Positions 8,971 through 18,689 of a stretch of DNA of 64,000 nt are shown in pieces. The notes beneath the pieces were generated by a model, which saw only the letters and a list, made by a program, of their open reading frames with translations, searched no databases and was not told the origin of the DNA. Source of the stretch: Algoriphagus sediminis (lineage in GTDB: Bacteria; Bacteroidota; Bacteroidia; Cytophagales; Cyclobacteriaceae); contig NZ_JAUEPH010000003.1 of NCBI RefSeq assembly GCF_030403435.1, positions 558,001 to 622,000 of the forward strand, written 5' to 3'. Each line of letters opens with the position of its first letter. Positions within the stretch are counted from its first letter, which is position 1. The translations under genes and the position numbers were made by a program.

Positions 8971-9618
8971 ATGGACTGGAGTGTAAAATATGATGAAATC
9001 AAAAATGATCTTAAAACCGGTGATGTGGTTTTGATGCATGGGGATTTTCCTATGAGCAAAATGATTCAATTTCTTGAAGGGAGTAAATGGACTCACTCAG
9101 GTATGATTATTCTTGCTGAGGATATAGGGAAAAAAGGTCTATGGCCAGATGTTCTTTTTTGGGAATCAAACAGCTTAACTAACCTTCCTGATTTGATTAC
9201 TGGTAAAAATAAAACGGGACCGATGTTAGTACCCTTCCAAGAAAGGCTTCAGACAAATATGAATAATTACTACGACAGTATTTTTGCCACCCGGCCAAAT
9301 AATACCCCGATGGATGCTGAGTCTTATAAAAAAATGTGGCAATTCATGCCTTCTGTTTCCAGTGCCGTTTTTCCGACCGATCTTAAGATGTGGAAGGAAA
9401 ACTACGAGGGAAGACATAGTGGAAAGTTTACAGGTACTGCGCAGATTTTTTGTAGCGAGTTACTGACCATGACCTATCAAGCTATGGGTATAATGTCTGA
9501 GAATTGGGTGCCAAATGCAGTCAGACCAAAGGATTACTCAGCTGAAGGAAACATTTCATTTCTTAAAAGAGGAGCTTTACTACCTGAAATTTATATTAGC
9601 ATTGCAAAAAATAATTAA
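8971..9618 (+). CDS. Permuted-papain (YiiX/YebB-like, NlpC/P60 clan) cysteine hydrolase
   Basis: A 215-residue protein with the circularly permuted papain-like layout: TGDVVLMHG near residues 16-24, then SKWTHSGMII with candidate catalytic H42, and later AQIFCSELLTMTY with candidate nucleophile C161. This His-before-Cys order is typical of the YaeF/YiiX branch of the NlpC/P60 clan, whose members act on peptidoglycan peptides, other amides or lipid esters. No signal peptide is visible, so a cytoplasmic or non-classically exported enzyme is possible. Its stop codon overlaps the start of the adenylate cyclase gene (TAATG), suggesting translational coupling. The substrate is unknown. Confidence 0.7.
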   Translation: MDWSVKYDEIKNDLKTGDVVLMHGDFPMSKMIQFLEGSKWTHSGMIILAEDIGKKGLWPDVLFWESNSLTNLPDLITGKNKTGPMLVPFQERLQTNMNNYYDSIFATRPNNTPMDAESYKKMWQFMPSVSSAVFPTDLKMWKENYEGRHSGKFTGTAQIFCSELLTMTYQAMGIMSENWVPNAVRPKDYSAEGNISFLKRGALLPEIYISIAKNN

Positions 9619-11693
9619 TGAAGCGTAACCAGCTTTTTTCTGGTTTCTTATTGATATTCCTGAGTCTTCTTGCTCATTTTACCGTTTTTGGCCGGTCCAA
9701 TTTTTCTGCAAGGTCTGGAGTGTTGAAAGCCGAACCTTCTGAATCAGGTAAATTATCTGCGTTTCCTCTTTCAGGAGAATGGGAATTTTTTTTTCAGAAG
9801 TTTGCCACAGAAATCTCTCCTCAAGACGAAGGACAAATTCTGAATGTACCAGGAGACTGGCATGAAGTCTCCGATTTCGGGCCTAATTATACTGAAGGAT
9901 TTGGTACCTACAGGTTGAGGATTTCAGGTCTTAGAAATGGTCAAATCTACGGATTGAAAATCCCTACCATCCATAGCGCTCACCGTATAATTCTTGACGG
10001 GACTTTGATGGGAGGGTTGGGTGAAATAGGGCGTACTAGAGATGAGGTGGTTCCAGAAGTAGGAGGTCAAGTCCTGTACTTCACTGCTGAAGCAGCAGAA
10101 ATCATTTTATTGATTGAGGTGTCTAATTTCCATTATTTCCAATCTGGGATATGGTCGCCTATTTTCTTGGGAGATGAAATGTCCATTCTTCGGATGGATA
10201 GGACAGACCGAATGTATTCCTTTTTGTTAGTAGGGGCTCTATTGATAATGGGTATTTACCATTTGTTTCTGGTTTTTATTCAAAAGAGATTTAAAGAAAG
10301 TTTATTCTTCGGTGCAGCTTGTATTTTCTTAGCTGTACGTGAACTCGCAGGTCCAGATGCTATACTCCTAGATATTTGGCCCAGTTTAAGCCATAGTTTC
10401 ATTTTGAGGCTTGTTTTTCTCTGCTTGGGACTTGCCTTTATGTTTCAAACACTTTTTGTTTTCAAATTATTCCTAGAGAATAAGAAATCTTGGGTTTTTA
10501 AGAGTCCCATAATCGTAACTGTTGTTTTCATCTTGGGGATTCTGGTTTTAGACACGAGGACCGGTTCAGTTTTCTTTAATTATTTCACATTGATTTTGGC
10601 TCCTCCCTTTCTACTCTTTTGCATTTATTTGGTCATCAAAGCTGTAGTCAAAAAGAGAGAAGGAGCTTTTATTTTTCTTTCGGGTCTTGTTTTTTTCTAC
10701 ACAGCAGCGACTTACGATTTTATCTGGGCTTTCAGAGATGCAGGAAGTGGAAGCTCAAATTACCTCCTTCCTTATGGATTCTTTTTCTTGATCCTGAGTC
10801 AATCTGTTTTACTCGCTATTCGATTCAATAAGGCATTTATAAATGAGGCGAAACTTTCGAATAGGCTTAAGCTTACTAATGAATCATTTAGGAGGTTTGT
10901 GCCTCAAGCATTCCTTAAACTTCTCGGTAAAGAGGATATTATTGATGTAAAACTAGGAGATTCCATTTCCAGGGACATGACCGTACTCTTTGCCGATGTG
11001 AGAGACTTCACTTCTCTTTCTGAAGGTCTTTCAAGTAAGGAGACTTTTGAATTCATCAATAGATTATTGAAACGGACTGATCCCATTATTTCTAAAAATG
11101 GCGGGTTTATCGATAAGTACATTGGAGACGCTGTAATGGCTTTGTTTGAAGAATCACCAGATGATGCCTTAAAGGCTGCCATAGAGCTTCAGAAGCAAAT
11201 AGATGAAGCCAACAAATCCTCCGGATTGAATATAGGCCTGGGGATAGGGGTTCATTTCGGAAATCTGATTTTAGGCACTGTGGGTAGCGACCAAAGAATG
11301 GATGGCACGGTGATTTCGGATGCCGTAAATACTGCAAGCCGGATAGAAGAGTTGACGAAAACCTATAATGTCAGGATCCTGATTAGTGATGACTGTAAAA
11401 TAATGTTGAATAATCCGGATGAATTCAAATTCCGAAAAATTGATGAGGTAAACCTTAGAGGGAGAAAAGCACTTACCAAACTTTATGAAGTGATTTTTTC
11501 TGAGTCAAAAAATCAGGAAGAATTTCTGGGTCTTTATGAAAAAGCTTGGAGCTTTTACCGACAGGTAAATGTAGTTCCTGCCAAGGAGCTTTTTGAAAAA
11601 TGCCTAGATTTCGAACCAGAAGATGGACCGAGCAAATACTTTTTAAGGAAAATAAAAGAATACAATAAGGCACGTCCTCGTCAATTTGAATAG
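9618..11693 (+). CDS. 7TMR-DISM receptor-type adenylate/guanylate cyclase
   Basis: A 691-residue sensor enzyme. After a signal/anchor (1-25) comes a jelly-roll extracellular domain of the 7TMR-DISM type (about 35-170, with GEWEFFF and VPGDWHE), then seven predicted membrane spans (about 190-395), a short linker, and a class III cyclase domain (about 430-625). The two metal-binding aspartates are visible at D460 (VLFADVRDFTS) and D504 (YIGDAVMALF), and ISDAVNTASRIEELT gives the Asn/Arg catalytic region. A C-terminal tail (about 635-691) may hold a TPR-like helical pair. It should convert ATP to cAMP in response to a ligand bound outside the membrane. The start overlaps the preceding stop by 1 nt and the downstream protease gene follows closely. 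Whether ATP or GTP is used cannot be decided by eye. Confidence 0.88.
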   Translation: MKRNQLFSGFLLIFLSLLAHFTVFGRSNFSARSGVLKAEPSESGKLSAFPLSGEWEFFFQKFATEISPQDEGQILNVPGDWHEVSDFGPNYTEGFGTYRLRISGLRNGQIYGLKIPTIHSAHRIILDGTLMGGLGEIGRTRDEVVPEVGGQVLYFTAEAAEIILLIEVSNFHYFQSGIWSPIFLGDEMSILRMDRTDRMYSFLLVGALLIMGIYHLFLVFIQKRFKESLFFGAACIFLAVRELAGPDAILLDIWPSLSHSFILRLVFLCLGLAFMFQTLFVFKLFLENKKSWVFKSPIIVTVVFILGILVLDTRTGSVFFNYFTLILAPPFLLFCIYLVIKAVVKKREGAFIFLSGLVFFYTAATYDFIWAFRDAGSGSSNYLLPYGFFFLILSQSVLLAIRFNKAFINEAKLSNRLKLTNESFRRFVPQAFLKLLGKEDIIDVKLGDSISRDMTVLFADVRDFTSLSEGLSSKETFEFINRLLKRTDPIISKNGGFIDKYIGDAVMALFEESPDDALKAAIELQKQIDEANKSSGLNIGLGIGVHFGNLILGTVGSDQRMDGTVISDAVNTASRIEELTKTYNVRILISDDCKIMLNNPDEFKFRKIDEVNLRGRKALTKLYEVIFSESKNQEEFLGLYEKAWSFYRQVNVVPAKELFEKCLDFEPEDGPSKYFLRKIKEYNKARPRQFE

Positions 11694-11757
11694 ATTTTGG
11701 CTAAACTTGGAATTTTGGGCTAAGTTTTTGTTAGGAAGGTTGGATAAAAAAAGGGAT

Positions 11758-12783
11758 GTGAAAATTCTAAGAAATTCTTTTATCTGGGTTACAGTATTAG
11801 GTCTTGTGGCAAGCTGTGGTGAGGAAGAAAATCCTTTTCCTCCAGGTCCCGGACCAGATGGTGATATCACCTTCGGAATTCGTGGAGATCTCGACTTAAG
11901 CGATTATGAGAGAGTGGCTAGGAATGATGCTCCCTATAATACAAGCGAGTACCCTGATTTTTCACCTGTTGTTTCCTTTGTTTACAGTATCAATGGGTCC
12001 GATGAATATGATTTCGTTGCTTCGGGAGTCCTCATTAGTCCGGATTGGATTTTGAGTGCCGGACATAATTTCTTCGTTTCTGATGACCAATCTTCACCTG
12101 CCCCAGAATCTGGAATTCGGGCGGTCTATGGTGATGACCCCAATAATGAAGATAATTATCTCGAGGTGGAAGAAGTAATCTACTTTCCAACATGGTTGGA
12201 GGATGACGATATATTTGGTAAAGCCAATGATTTCTGCCTTGTGAGACTGAAGGAGCCATTAAATGGTATTACCCCTGCAAAAATGCTCACCACTGAATCA
12301 GAACCTTTGAATACCTTGGTTTGGGCATGTGGTTTTGGAGATTATTCTCAAGAACCAGGTCAAGATCCAGATTTTTATTCCTTGAAACATGCTACTTCCA
12401 GTATTCTGGATAGGGTGGTAGGTGGAATTACATCTTCATCTTCAGCAGGAACGTTCACTGGTGGTTTGTTGGCCGTGGATTTTGATTCCCCAAGTGGACA
12501 AATCAACACACTGGGTGATGATTATATTTCACCTGATGAGCCTCTTTTGGGAACTGGAACCAGTAGCCCAACTGTAACCGAATTTGAGGCAGGAGCAGTT
12601 CAAGGTGATAGTGGTGGACCGCTATTCGTTCGAGTGAATGGAGAATGGCTGGTGGCCGGAATATTATCCGGTTCGGCCGAAGAGCCTTTTATCGGACACG
12701 TTGGTAATAGCTATGGGGAAATAGATATTTACACCCGTGTTTCCTTAGCTTACGATTGGATTAATGAGGTGACAGGATTGTAG
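11758..12783 (+). CDS. Trypsin-like (S1) serine protease lipoprotein
   Basis: The frame is open from an ATG at 11686, but that start would overlap the cyclase gene and put charged residues before the signal. A GTG at 11758 starts a standard lipoprotein signal (KILRNSFIWVTVLGLVASC, lipid cysteine C20), giving 341 residues. A TTG at 11740 is an alternative. The catalytic triad is seen as H103 (ILSAGHNF), D158 (KANDFCLVRL) and S285 (QGDSGGPLF). A Pro/Gly linker (PFPPGPGPDG) follows the cysteine. Between the Asp and Ser strands there is a longer, acidic, Ser/Gly-rich insertion (about 225-280) compared with trypsin. It is likely anchored to a membrane facing the periplasm or outside. The third gene of the tight 8971-12783 set, it ends 3 nt from a convergent gene. 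Confidence 0.87.
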   Translation: MKILRNSFIWVTVLGLVASCGEEENPFPPGPGPDGDITFGIRGDLDLSDYERVARNDAPYNTSEYPDFSPVVSFVYSINGSDEYDFVASGVLISPDWILSAGHNFFVSDDQSSPAPESGIRAVYGDDPNNEDNYLEVEEVIYFPTWLEDDDIFGKANDFCLVRLKEPLNGITPAKMLTTESEPLNTLVWACGFGDYSQEPGQDPDFYSLKHATSSILDRVVGGITSSSSAGTFTGGLLAVDFDSPSGQINTLGDDYISPDEPLLGTGTSSPTVTEFEAGAVQGDSGGPLFVRVNGEWLVAGILSGSAEEPFIGHVGNSYGEIDIYTRVSLAYDWINEVTGL

Positions 12784-12786
12784 GCT

Positions 12787-13740
12787 TTAGAAGGGAAGTT
12801 TTTCTAAATCTACATTACCTCCGGAGAGGATAATCCCTACTTTTTTTCCTTGAAACTTAGATTTGTTGGCAAGTAAAGCCGCCAGAGGCACAGCACAGGA
12901 TGGTTCTATGATGATCTTCATGCGCTCATAAATCAGTCTCATAGCCGAAACTATTTCATCATCGCTCGCAAGTAGAATGTCTTTGACATACTTCTGAATG
13001 ATTTCAAAATTAAGCTCACCTAAAGAGGTTAAAAGCCCATCTGCGATCGTATTAGGGTTAGTTTGTGGGATTAGCCTACCTGCTTTAAAAGACTGGTAAG
13101 CATCATCGGCCCCTTTTGGCTCTGCTCCATATACTTCAATTTCAGGATCCCAATAATGAGACAAAAGCGCAGTCCCTCCGAGCAAACCTCCTCCCCCGAC
13201 TGGGGCCATTAAAACTTCCAGATTGTCTTGTGCTTCTAAGAATTCCAGGGCACAAGTAGCCTGACCCTCTATCACATCCATATAATCGTATGGAGGGATA
13301 AAAGTAGCTCCAGTTTCATTTACCACCTTTTCCAAATTGGTTTCTCGCGCTTTTAGCGTGGGTTTACATTCTATTATTTTACCACCATATCCTTTGACCG
13401 CTTTTTTCTTGATTTCTGGTGCATTGGATGGCATTACTATATAAGATGGGATTCCAGCAACTGAAGCGGCCCTTGCCAATGCGGCGGCGTGATTTCCACT
13501 GGAGTGGGTAGCTACTCCCTTCTTTTTTTGCTCATCGGATAGCTTCATCACAGAGTTGGCAGCACCCCGGGCTTTGAAAGCTCCTACTTTTTGGAAGTTT
13601 TCACACTTGAAAAACAGCTCACAACCCGCTAATTCATTTATGGCAGAGCTGGTGAGGATAGGAGTATTATGGATGAATGACTTTATTCTTACTGCTGCAA
13701 ATCGAATGTCATTGAAACTGGGGAATTCCTGTTTTTCCAT
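12787..13740 (-). CDS. PLP-dependent threonine/serine dehydratase (or serine racemase-like)
   Basis: A 317-residue fold-type II PLP enzyme. The Schiff-base lysine is K56 in GAFKARGA, the phosphate-binding loop is PVGGGGLLGG, and the substrate loop SSGNHAAALA is intact. The short length, with no C-terminal ACT regulatory domain, fits catabolic threonine dehydratase/serine racemase-type enzymes rather than biosynthetic IlvA. Expected reaction: deamination of L-threonine or L-serine to 2-oxobutyrate or pyruvate, possibly with racemase activity. It is transcribed alone, convergent with the S1 protease gene (3-nt gap) and divergent from the M23 peptidase gene. Confidence 0.85.
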   Translation of the reverse strand: MEKQEFPSFNDIRFAAVRIKSFIHNTPILTSSAINELAGCELFFKCENFQKVGAFKARGAANSVMKLSDEQKKKGVATHSSGNHAAALARAASVAGIPSYIVMPSNAPEIKKKAVKGYGGKIIECKPTLKARETNLEKVVNETGATFIPPYDYMDVIEGQATCALEFLEAQDNLEVLMAPVGGGGLLGGTALLSHYWDPEIEVYGAEPKGADDAYQSFKAGRLIPQTNPNTIADGLLTSLGELNFEIIQKYVKDILLASDDEIVSAMRLIYERMKIIIEPSCAVPLAALLANKSKFQGKKVGIILSGGNVDLEKLPF

Positions 13741-13840
13741 AGTGAAATGTAAAAATTAATCTGCGACAAAAGAAAGGTTCTAAACCAGAGTTTTTACATG
13801 AAGAGTTTAGGATAAAGAATCATTTTTTTAACATTTGAAG

Positions 13841-14512
13841 ATGAATTGGAATGAACCATTGATCTTCCCGATTATGGGGGAAGATTTGACCCATGAGAAC
13901 AGCCTTAAAATGGATTTTTCTCCTGCAAATGAAGAATTGAAAAAGGTTGATTTGAGTAGTACTGAAGCTTTTAATCGATTTGTATTTGGGCAGTTGAAGT
14001 CGGAAAATAAGAAATTTGGCCTTGGTGGCTATCTAGAGAAAAGAGCCATTTACCAAAGGTCGGACATGTTTGCCACCAAACAGGAAGATTTTCGAAACAT
14101 CCATTTGGGGGTTGATATTTGGGTGGAGGCTGGTGCAGAAGTTTTTGTACCCTTGGATGGAGAAGTTGTGGGTGTTCAGGATAATAAAGGCTTTGCGGAT
14201 TATGGACCTACGATTATTCTAAAGCACGATTGGGAAGGTAAGACACTTTTCTCCCTTTATGGTCATCTGTCAAGAGAGGATTTGAAATTTCTGGAGGTAG
14301 GTCAAAGGGTTATTTCAGGAGAATTGCTTTGCCACGTGGGGCCATATCCTGAAAATGGGGATTGGCCACCTCATCTTCATTTCCAATTAATGCGGGATAT
14401 GGAAAAGAATTCAGGGGATTATCCCGGAGTTTGCTCTGAAAGGGAAAAAGAACACTTCTCAAAGAACTGTCCTGACCCTAACCTTTTTCTGAATTCGAAG
14501 GTGCTGGATTAG
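13841..14512 (+). CDS. M23 (LytM-type) metallopeptidase domain protein without signal peptide
   Basis: From the ATG at 13841 (a TTG two codons upstream is less likely) the product has 223 residues. The zinc site of M23 peptidases is complete: H88 and D92 in HLGVDIW, the YGHLS segment, and H178/H180 in PPHLHFQL. M23 enzymes normally cut glycine or cross-bridge peptides in peptidoglycan and are exported, but I see no signal peptide or membrane span, so this one may act in the cytoplasm or on another substrate. The N-terminal 60 residues are unlike known domains to my eye. Its stop overlaps the end of the convergent coaX gene by 4 nt. Confidence 0.82.
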   Translation: MNWNEPLIFPIMGEDLTHENSLKMDFSPANEELKKVDLSSTEAFNRFVFGQLKSENKKFGLGGYLEKRAIYQRSDMFATKQEDFRNIHLGVDIWVEAGAEVFVPLDGEVVGVQDNKGFADYGPTIILKHDWEGKTLFSLYGHLSREDLKFLEVGQRVISGELLCHVGPYPENGDWPPHLHFQLMRDMEKNSGDYPGVCSEREKEHFSKNCPDPNLFLNSKVLD

Positions 14513-15279
14513 GTGTTTGCCAAAGTCATAAGGCGAAGACCTCTTAGTGTCAAATTTTTATCAGACTCATCAAATACCTCTTGGAGATTGGTCAGAATTT
14601 CAGATAGACCGCCTGTGGCAATGACCTTAAAAGATAGCCCGGTTTCTGATTTGATCTTCTGAATCATTTCTTTGACCAAGCCTGAATAACCGTAAAGAAT
14701 ACCTGCCTGAATCGCGTGAACGGTGTTTTTGCCAATGACTGACTTAGGAAGTTTGAGTTCGACCTGAGGGAGTTTAGCGGTACCCGAAGACAATGAGCGA
14801 ATAGCAGTCTTCAATCCAGGGACGATACTCACTCCTAAAACCTGACCGGAATCATCTATGACGGTAAAGGTCAGGGCTGTTCCAAAATCCACTACGATGC
14901 TGGCCTGTTGGAACCTATCCCAGGCTGCCAGGACATTACACATTAAATCTGTCCCGATCTCATCCGGCCTGATGGTTTTCACCGGAAGCTTTGAGTAGCT
15001 TTTACTACTAATTAGATAAGCTTTGGTACCCAGGAAGCTTTGGCAGTAATCCAAAAGAATGGGATTGATATGTGGAACTACCGAGCTAATTCCTATTTTC
15101 TCAATGTCCTGAGGGCCTAAGCCATGCTCCAGAAAATAAAGCGGTACTTTTTTGGCAAGCTGGGCCCTGAGGCTTTCGGGTTCAGTATCCAATCTGAAAT
15201 GATTGGTCCAGGTTTGATTTTCTTCATTATGGATGGCGAAAACTATATTCGAGTTGCCAACATCAATCGCTAAAAACAT
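14509..15279 (-). CDS. coaX: Type III pantothenate kinase
   Basis: CoaX phosphorylates pantothenate, the first step of coenzyme A synthesis. The 256-residue product begins with the ASKHA-fold phosphate loop AIDVGNSNIVF, and has the GTDLMCNVLAAW and VVDFGTALTFTV segments and the ATGGLSEIL adenosine-binding motif of type III enzymes. Length is normal for the family. This type is insensitive to CoA feedback and needs a monovalent cation, as known for the family. It is a single leftward gene overlapping the M23 peptidase gene tail to tail by 4 nt. Confidence 0.93.
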   Translation of the reverse strand: MFLAIDVGNSNIVFAIHNEENQTWTNHFRLDTEPESLRAQLAKKVPLYFLEHGLGPQDIEKIGISSVVPHINPILLDYCQSFLGTKAYLISSKSYSKLPVKTIRPDEIGTDLMCNVLAAWDRFQQASIVVDFGTALTFTVIDDSGQVLGVSIVPGLKTAIRSLSSGTAKLPQVELKLPKSVIGKNTVHAIQAGILYGYSGLVKEMIQKIKSETGLSFKVIATGGLSEILTNLQEVFDESDKNLTLRGLRLMTLANT

Positions 15280-15347
15280 ATATGGGGCTTTTGATTAAAT
15301 TTAGTCCTTCAGTTTTTCAAAATCTAATTTAATCTCAGATTGTAAAC

Positions 15348-15830
15348 ATGTTCAGGTTAAGAGAAGGAGTAAAAGAAGATCTACCCAGGGTTTTAGAGTT
15401 AATTAAAGAACTCGCCATTTATGAAAAAGCCCCGGATGAAGTCGATAATACTGTAGAGCTGATGGAAGAACAAGGCTTTGGTAAAAATCCTGTCTTTGGT
15501 TTTTTTGTCTGTGAGAAAGAGTCAACAGGAGAAATAATCGGTACGGCTATTTATTATTACCGTTATTCTACCTGGAAAGGCAAGCGAATTTACCTGGAGG
15601 ATTTAATTGTGACTGAAGAAGAAAGAGGGCAGGGTGCTGGAAAGATGCTCTTCGATTCCATCATCCAGAAAGGGCTTGAAGAAGGTTGCTCAGGAATGAT
15701 GTGGCAGGTTTTGGATTGGAATGAGCCGGCTATAAACTTTTACAAAAAATACTACAACGCCACCATTGATGAGCAATGGTTCAATTGCAGTTTACAAGAC
15801 TCAGAAATGAGGGAAATTTTAAACAAATAA
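15348..15830 (+). CDS. GNAT-family N-acetyltransferase (diamine/spermidine acetyltransferase-like)
   Basis: A 160-residue GNAT protein. The acetyl-CoA loop is EERGQGAGKML, preceded by the IYLEDLIVTEE strand, and the C-terminal part (WQVLDWNEPAINFYKKYYNA) closely resembles the spermidine/spermine and thialysine acetyltransferase branch. It probably acetylates a small amine with acetyl-CoA in the cytoplasm; the substrate is not certain. It is a single rightward gene ending in the shared hairpin terminator at 15831-15863. Confidence 0.85.
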   Translation: MFRLREGVKEDLPRVLELIKELAIYEKAPDEVDNTVELMEEQGFGKNPVFGFFVCEKESTGEIIGTAIYYYRYSTWKGKRIYLEDLIVTEEERGQGAGKMLFDSIIQKGLEEGCSGMMWQVLDWNEPAINFYKKYYNATIDEQWFNCSLQDSEMREILNK

Positions 15831-15862
15831 AAAAAGGCTGGTTGAAAAACCAGCCTTCCATT

Positions 15863-15863
<1 letters not shown>
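15831..15863. terminator. Bidirectional terminator between GNAT gene and guaB
   Basis: AAGGCTGGTT (15834-15843), loop GAAA, AACCAGCCTT (15848-15857): a perfect 10-bp stem. The A run on its left gives a seven-T tail for the leftward guaB transcript; the rightward tail is weaker (CCATTTTATG). Confidence 0.88.
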
Positions 15864-17353
<1,490 letters not shown>

Positions 17354-17377
17354 TTATAGGTAACCCTATTTGCCCGC

Positions 17378-17385
17378 CAAAGATA
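17378..17385 (-). promoter_or_regulatory. Bacteroidota -7 promoter element of guaB
   Basis: On the reverse strand TATCTTTG matches TAnnTTTG exactly, 36 nt upstream of the guaB ATG. A clear -33 TTTG is not visible at 19-21 nt upstream, only a T-rich stretch. Confidence 0.5.
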
Positions 17386-17431
17386 CACACAAAATCCCGA
17401 GTGGTAAAAAGCCTTTGAAAAATAATTTTAA

Positions 17432-18202
17432 CTATAGAAAACCGAGAAAGCTTTTTCCCTGAAGAGCATACCAAAAAGTGCCAGAAGAAAGAATAATATA
17501 TAATACCCCAAAGGCCCATATTCCTTTAGGGTTATGGCGAAAAATGTACCAGCCGGCAAGAGATAAAACCTGTAGCCCATGCAAGGCAAAAAAGTGAAAT
17601 ATTCTTAGGTCTCCGTAAGCTTTGGCCCAGCTTAAAAAGAAAATACCTTCCTGACCGTCAGCCGCTCCCACGGTATGACTCAACCTTGCCGCCATAATGT
17701 AACCCTCATACCCCCCTATGAGAAAAATGATCAGTCCCAACATCACTCCAACCTTATAACCCTTTGCCAAACCTTTTTCTCTTGCGAAAAGGATTAGCAG
17801 ATAAACATAGAACAAGGAATTGACAAAAATAAGTATGCCCATAATTCCGAAAAGAATACCATCGGTAGGGGAGGACACATTGAAATGAGAAGCCTTGCCC
17901 TGGAAAGCTTGAAAAGTAATGATTACAAGTTCTCCAGCCAGACAAATTACTGTTCCAATGCTAATAAGTCGAACCGCTTTTCGATTCGAAATATCATTCA
18001 TCAGCCACCCTGTGGTCCAAAATAATACTGCAATGGATAAATAAAACTTAATGGGCTTGTTCCAAATATTGACCCCATAAAGCTGACGACCATCAAGAAA
18101 AGAGAGAATCACCATCCCTAGGCAAATGATAAAACAAATTAGCCCTGAGTAAGCCAGAAGCCTATTTCTCCTTACTAATTCAAAATACCAGCTCTTCATC
18201 AT
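17432..18202 (-). CDS. Polytopic membrane protein of unknown function
   Basis: I do not recognise the family. The 256-residue product has about seven hydrophobic helices (near 18-37, 50-66, 77-94, 110-135, 148-168, 200-218, 226-250) with few charges in them, a conserved-looking GGYEGYIMAARLSHTVGAADGQEG loop, and FHFFALHGLQVLSLAGWY before the last helices. The histidines in the last part could bind a metal or heme, but that is speculation. It overlaps the ABA4-like gene upstream by 23 nt, so the two are surely co-transcribed and may work together in the membrane. It has no visible enzyme motif. Confidence 0.75.
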   Translation of the reverse strand: MMKSWYFELVRRNRLLAYSGLICFIICLGMVILSFLDGRQLYGVNIWNKPIKFYLSIAVLFWTTGWLMNDISNRKAVRLISIGTVICLAGELVIITFQAFQGKASHFNVSSPTDGILFGIMGILIFVNSLFYVYLLILFAREKGLAKGYKVGVMLGLIIFLIGGYEGYIMAARLSHTVGAADGQEGIFFLSWAKAYGDLRIFHFFALHGLQVLSLAGWYIFRHNPKGIWAFGVLYIILSSGTFWYALQGKSFLGFL

Positions 18203-18632
18203 AAGGGTGATGTGGGAATCTTTTCAAATGAACTGTTCTTATGATTATGTACAAGAGAAGACCTGCCGGACCGAGCATAAAAGTGCCAAGGAGGCAAGGT
18301 AGAATCACCCATCTGTTGATTCCCCTTTTTTTGGCATCTTGAGTAATCCACATTCCCACGAAGAGGTCAAAAACCAGATAGTGAATCCATCCGGCCAGTA
18401 CTGCTTCATCCTTTGAAAAAAGAGCCTTGACATTTGCCAGGCTATCAAATCCCCCCTGTGAATCACCTCCCAGACCTGAGGCTATAAACCAAATGTATGT
18501 CAGTGCCATAAGCACAAAAACTCCTGAGAAGATTACAGTGAAAACCCATTTCTTTTTGTAGAAAACGAAAAGGAATATCCAACTGAAAAATGCAACCGAG
18601 TTGACGATGGAAAATATTTGTTCGAGTGTCAT
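18180..18632 (-). CDS. ABA4-like (DUF4281) membrane protein
   Basis: A 150-residue protein with four predicted membrane helices. The segment LAGWIHYLVFDLFVGMWI, followed by QDAKKRGI and LLGTFMLGPAGLLLYIIIR, is the hallmark of the ABA4/DUF4281 family. In plants ABA4 is needed for neoxanthin formation; bacterial members have been linked to carotenoid chemistry only loosely. It lies 57 nt downstream of the RsmB-like gene and overlaps the next membrane protein gene by 23 nt. A role in xanthophyll modification is an attractive guess in an organism with a CrtI-type enzyme 19 kb away, but it is not shown here. Confidence 0.75.
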   Translation of the reverse strand: MTLEQIFSIVNSVAFFSWIFLFVFYKKKWVFTVIFSGVFVLMALTYIWFIASGLGGDSQGGFDSLANVKALFSKDEAVLAGWIHYLVFDLFVGMWITQDAKKRGINRWVILPCLLGTFMLGPAGLLLYIIIRTVHLKRFPHHPYDEELVF

Positions 18633-18689
18633 AGGCCTGATTTTTCTTTAAAGTACATAATTGTACCCTAAGTTTCAGACCTCCAGGCT

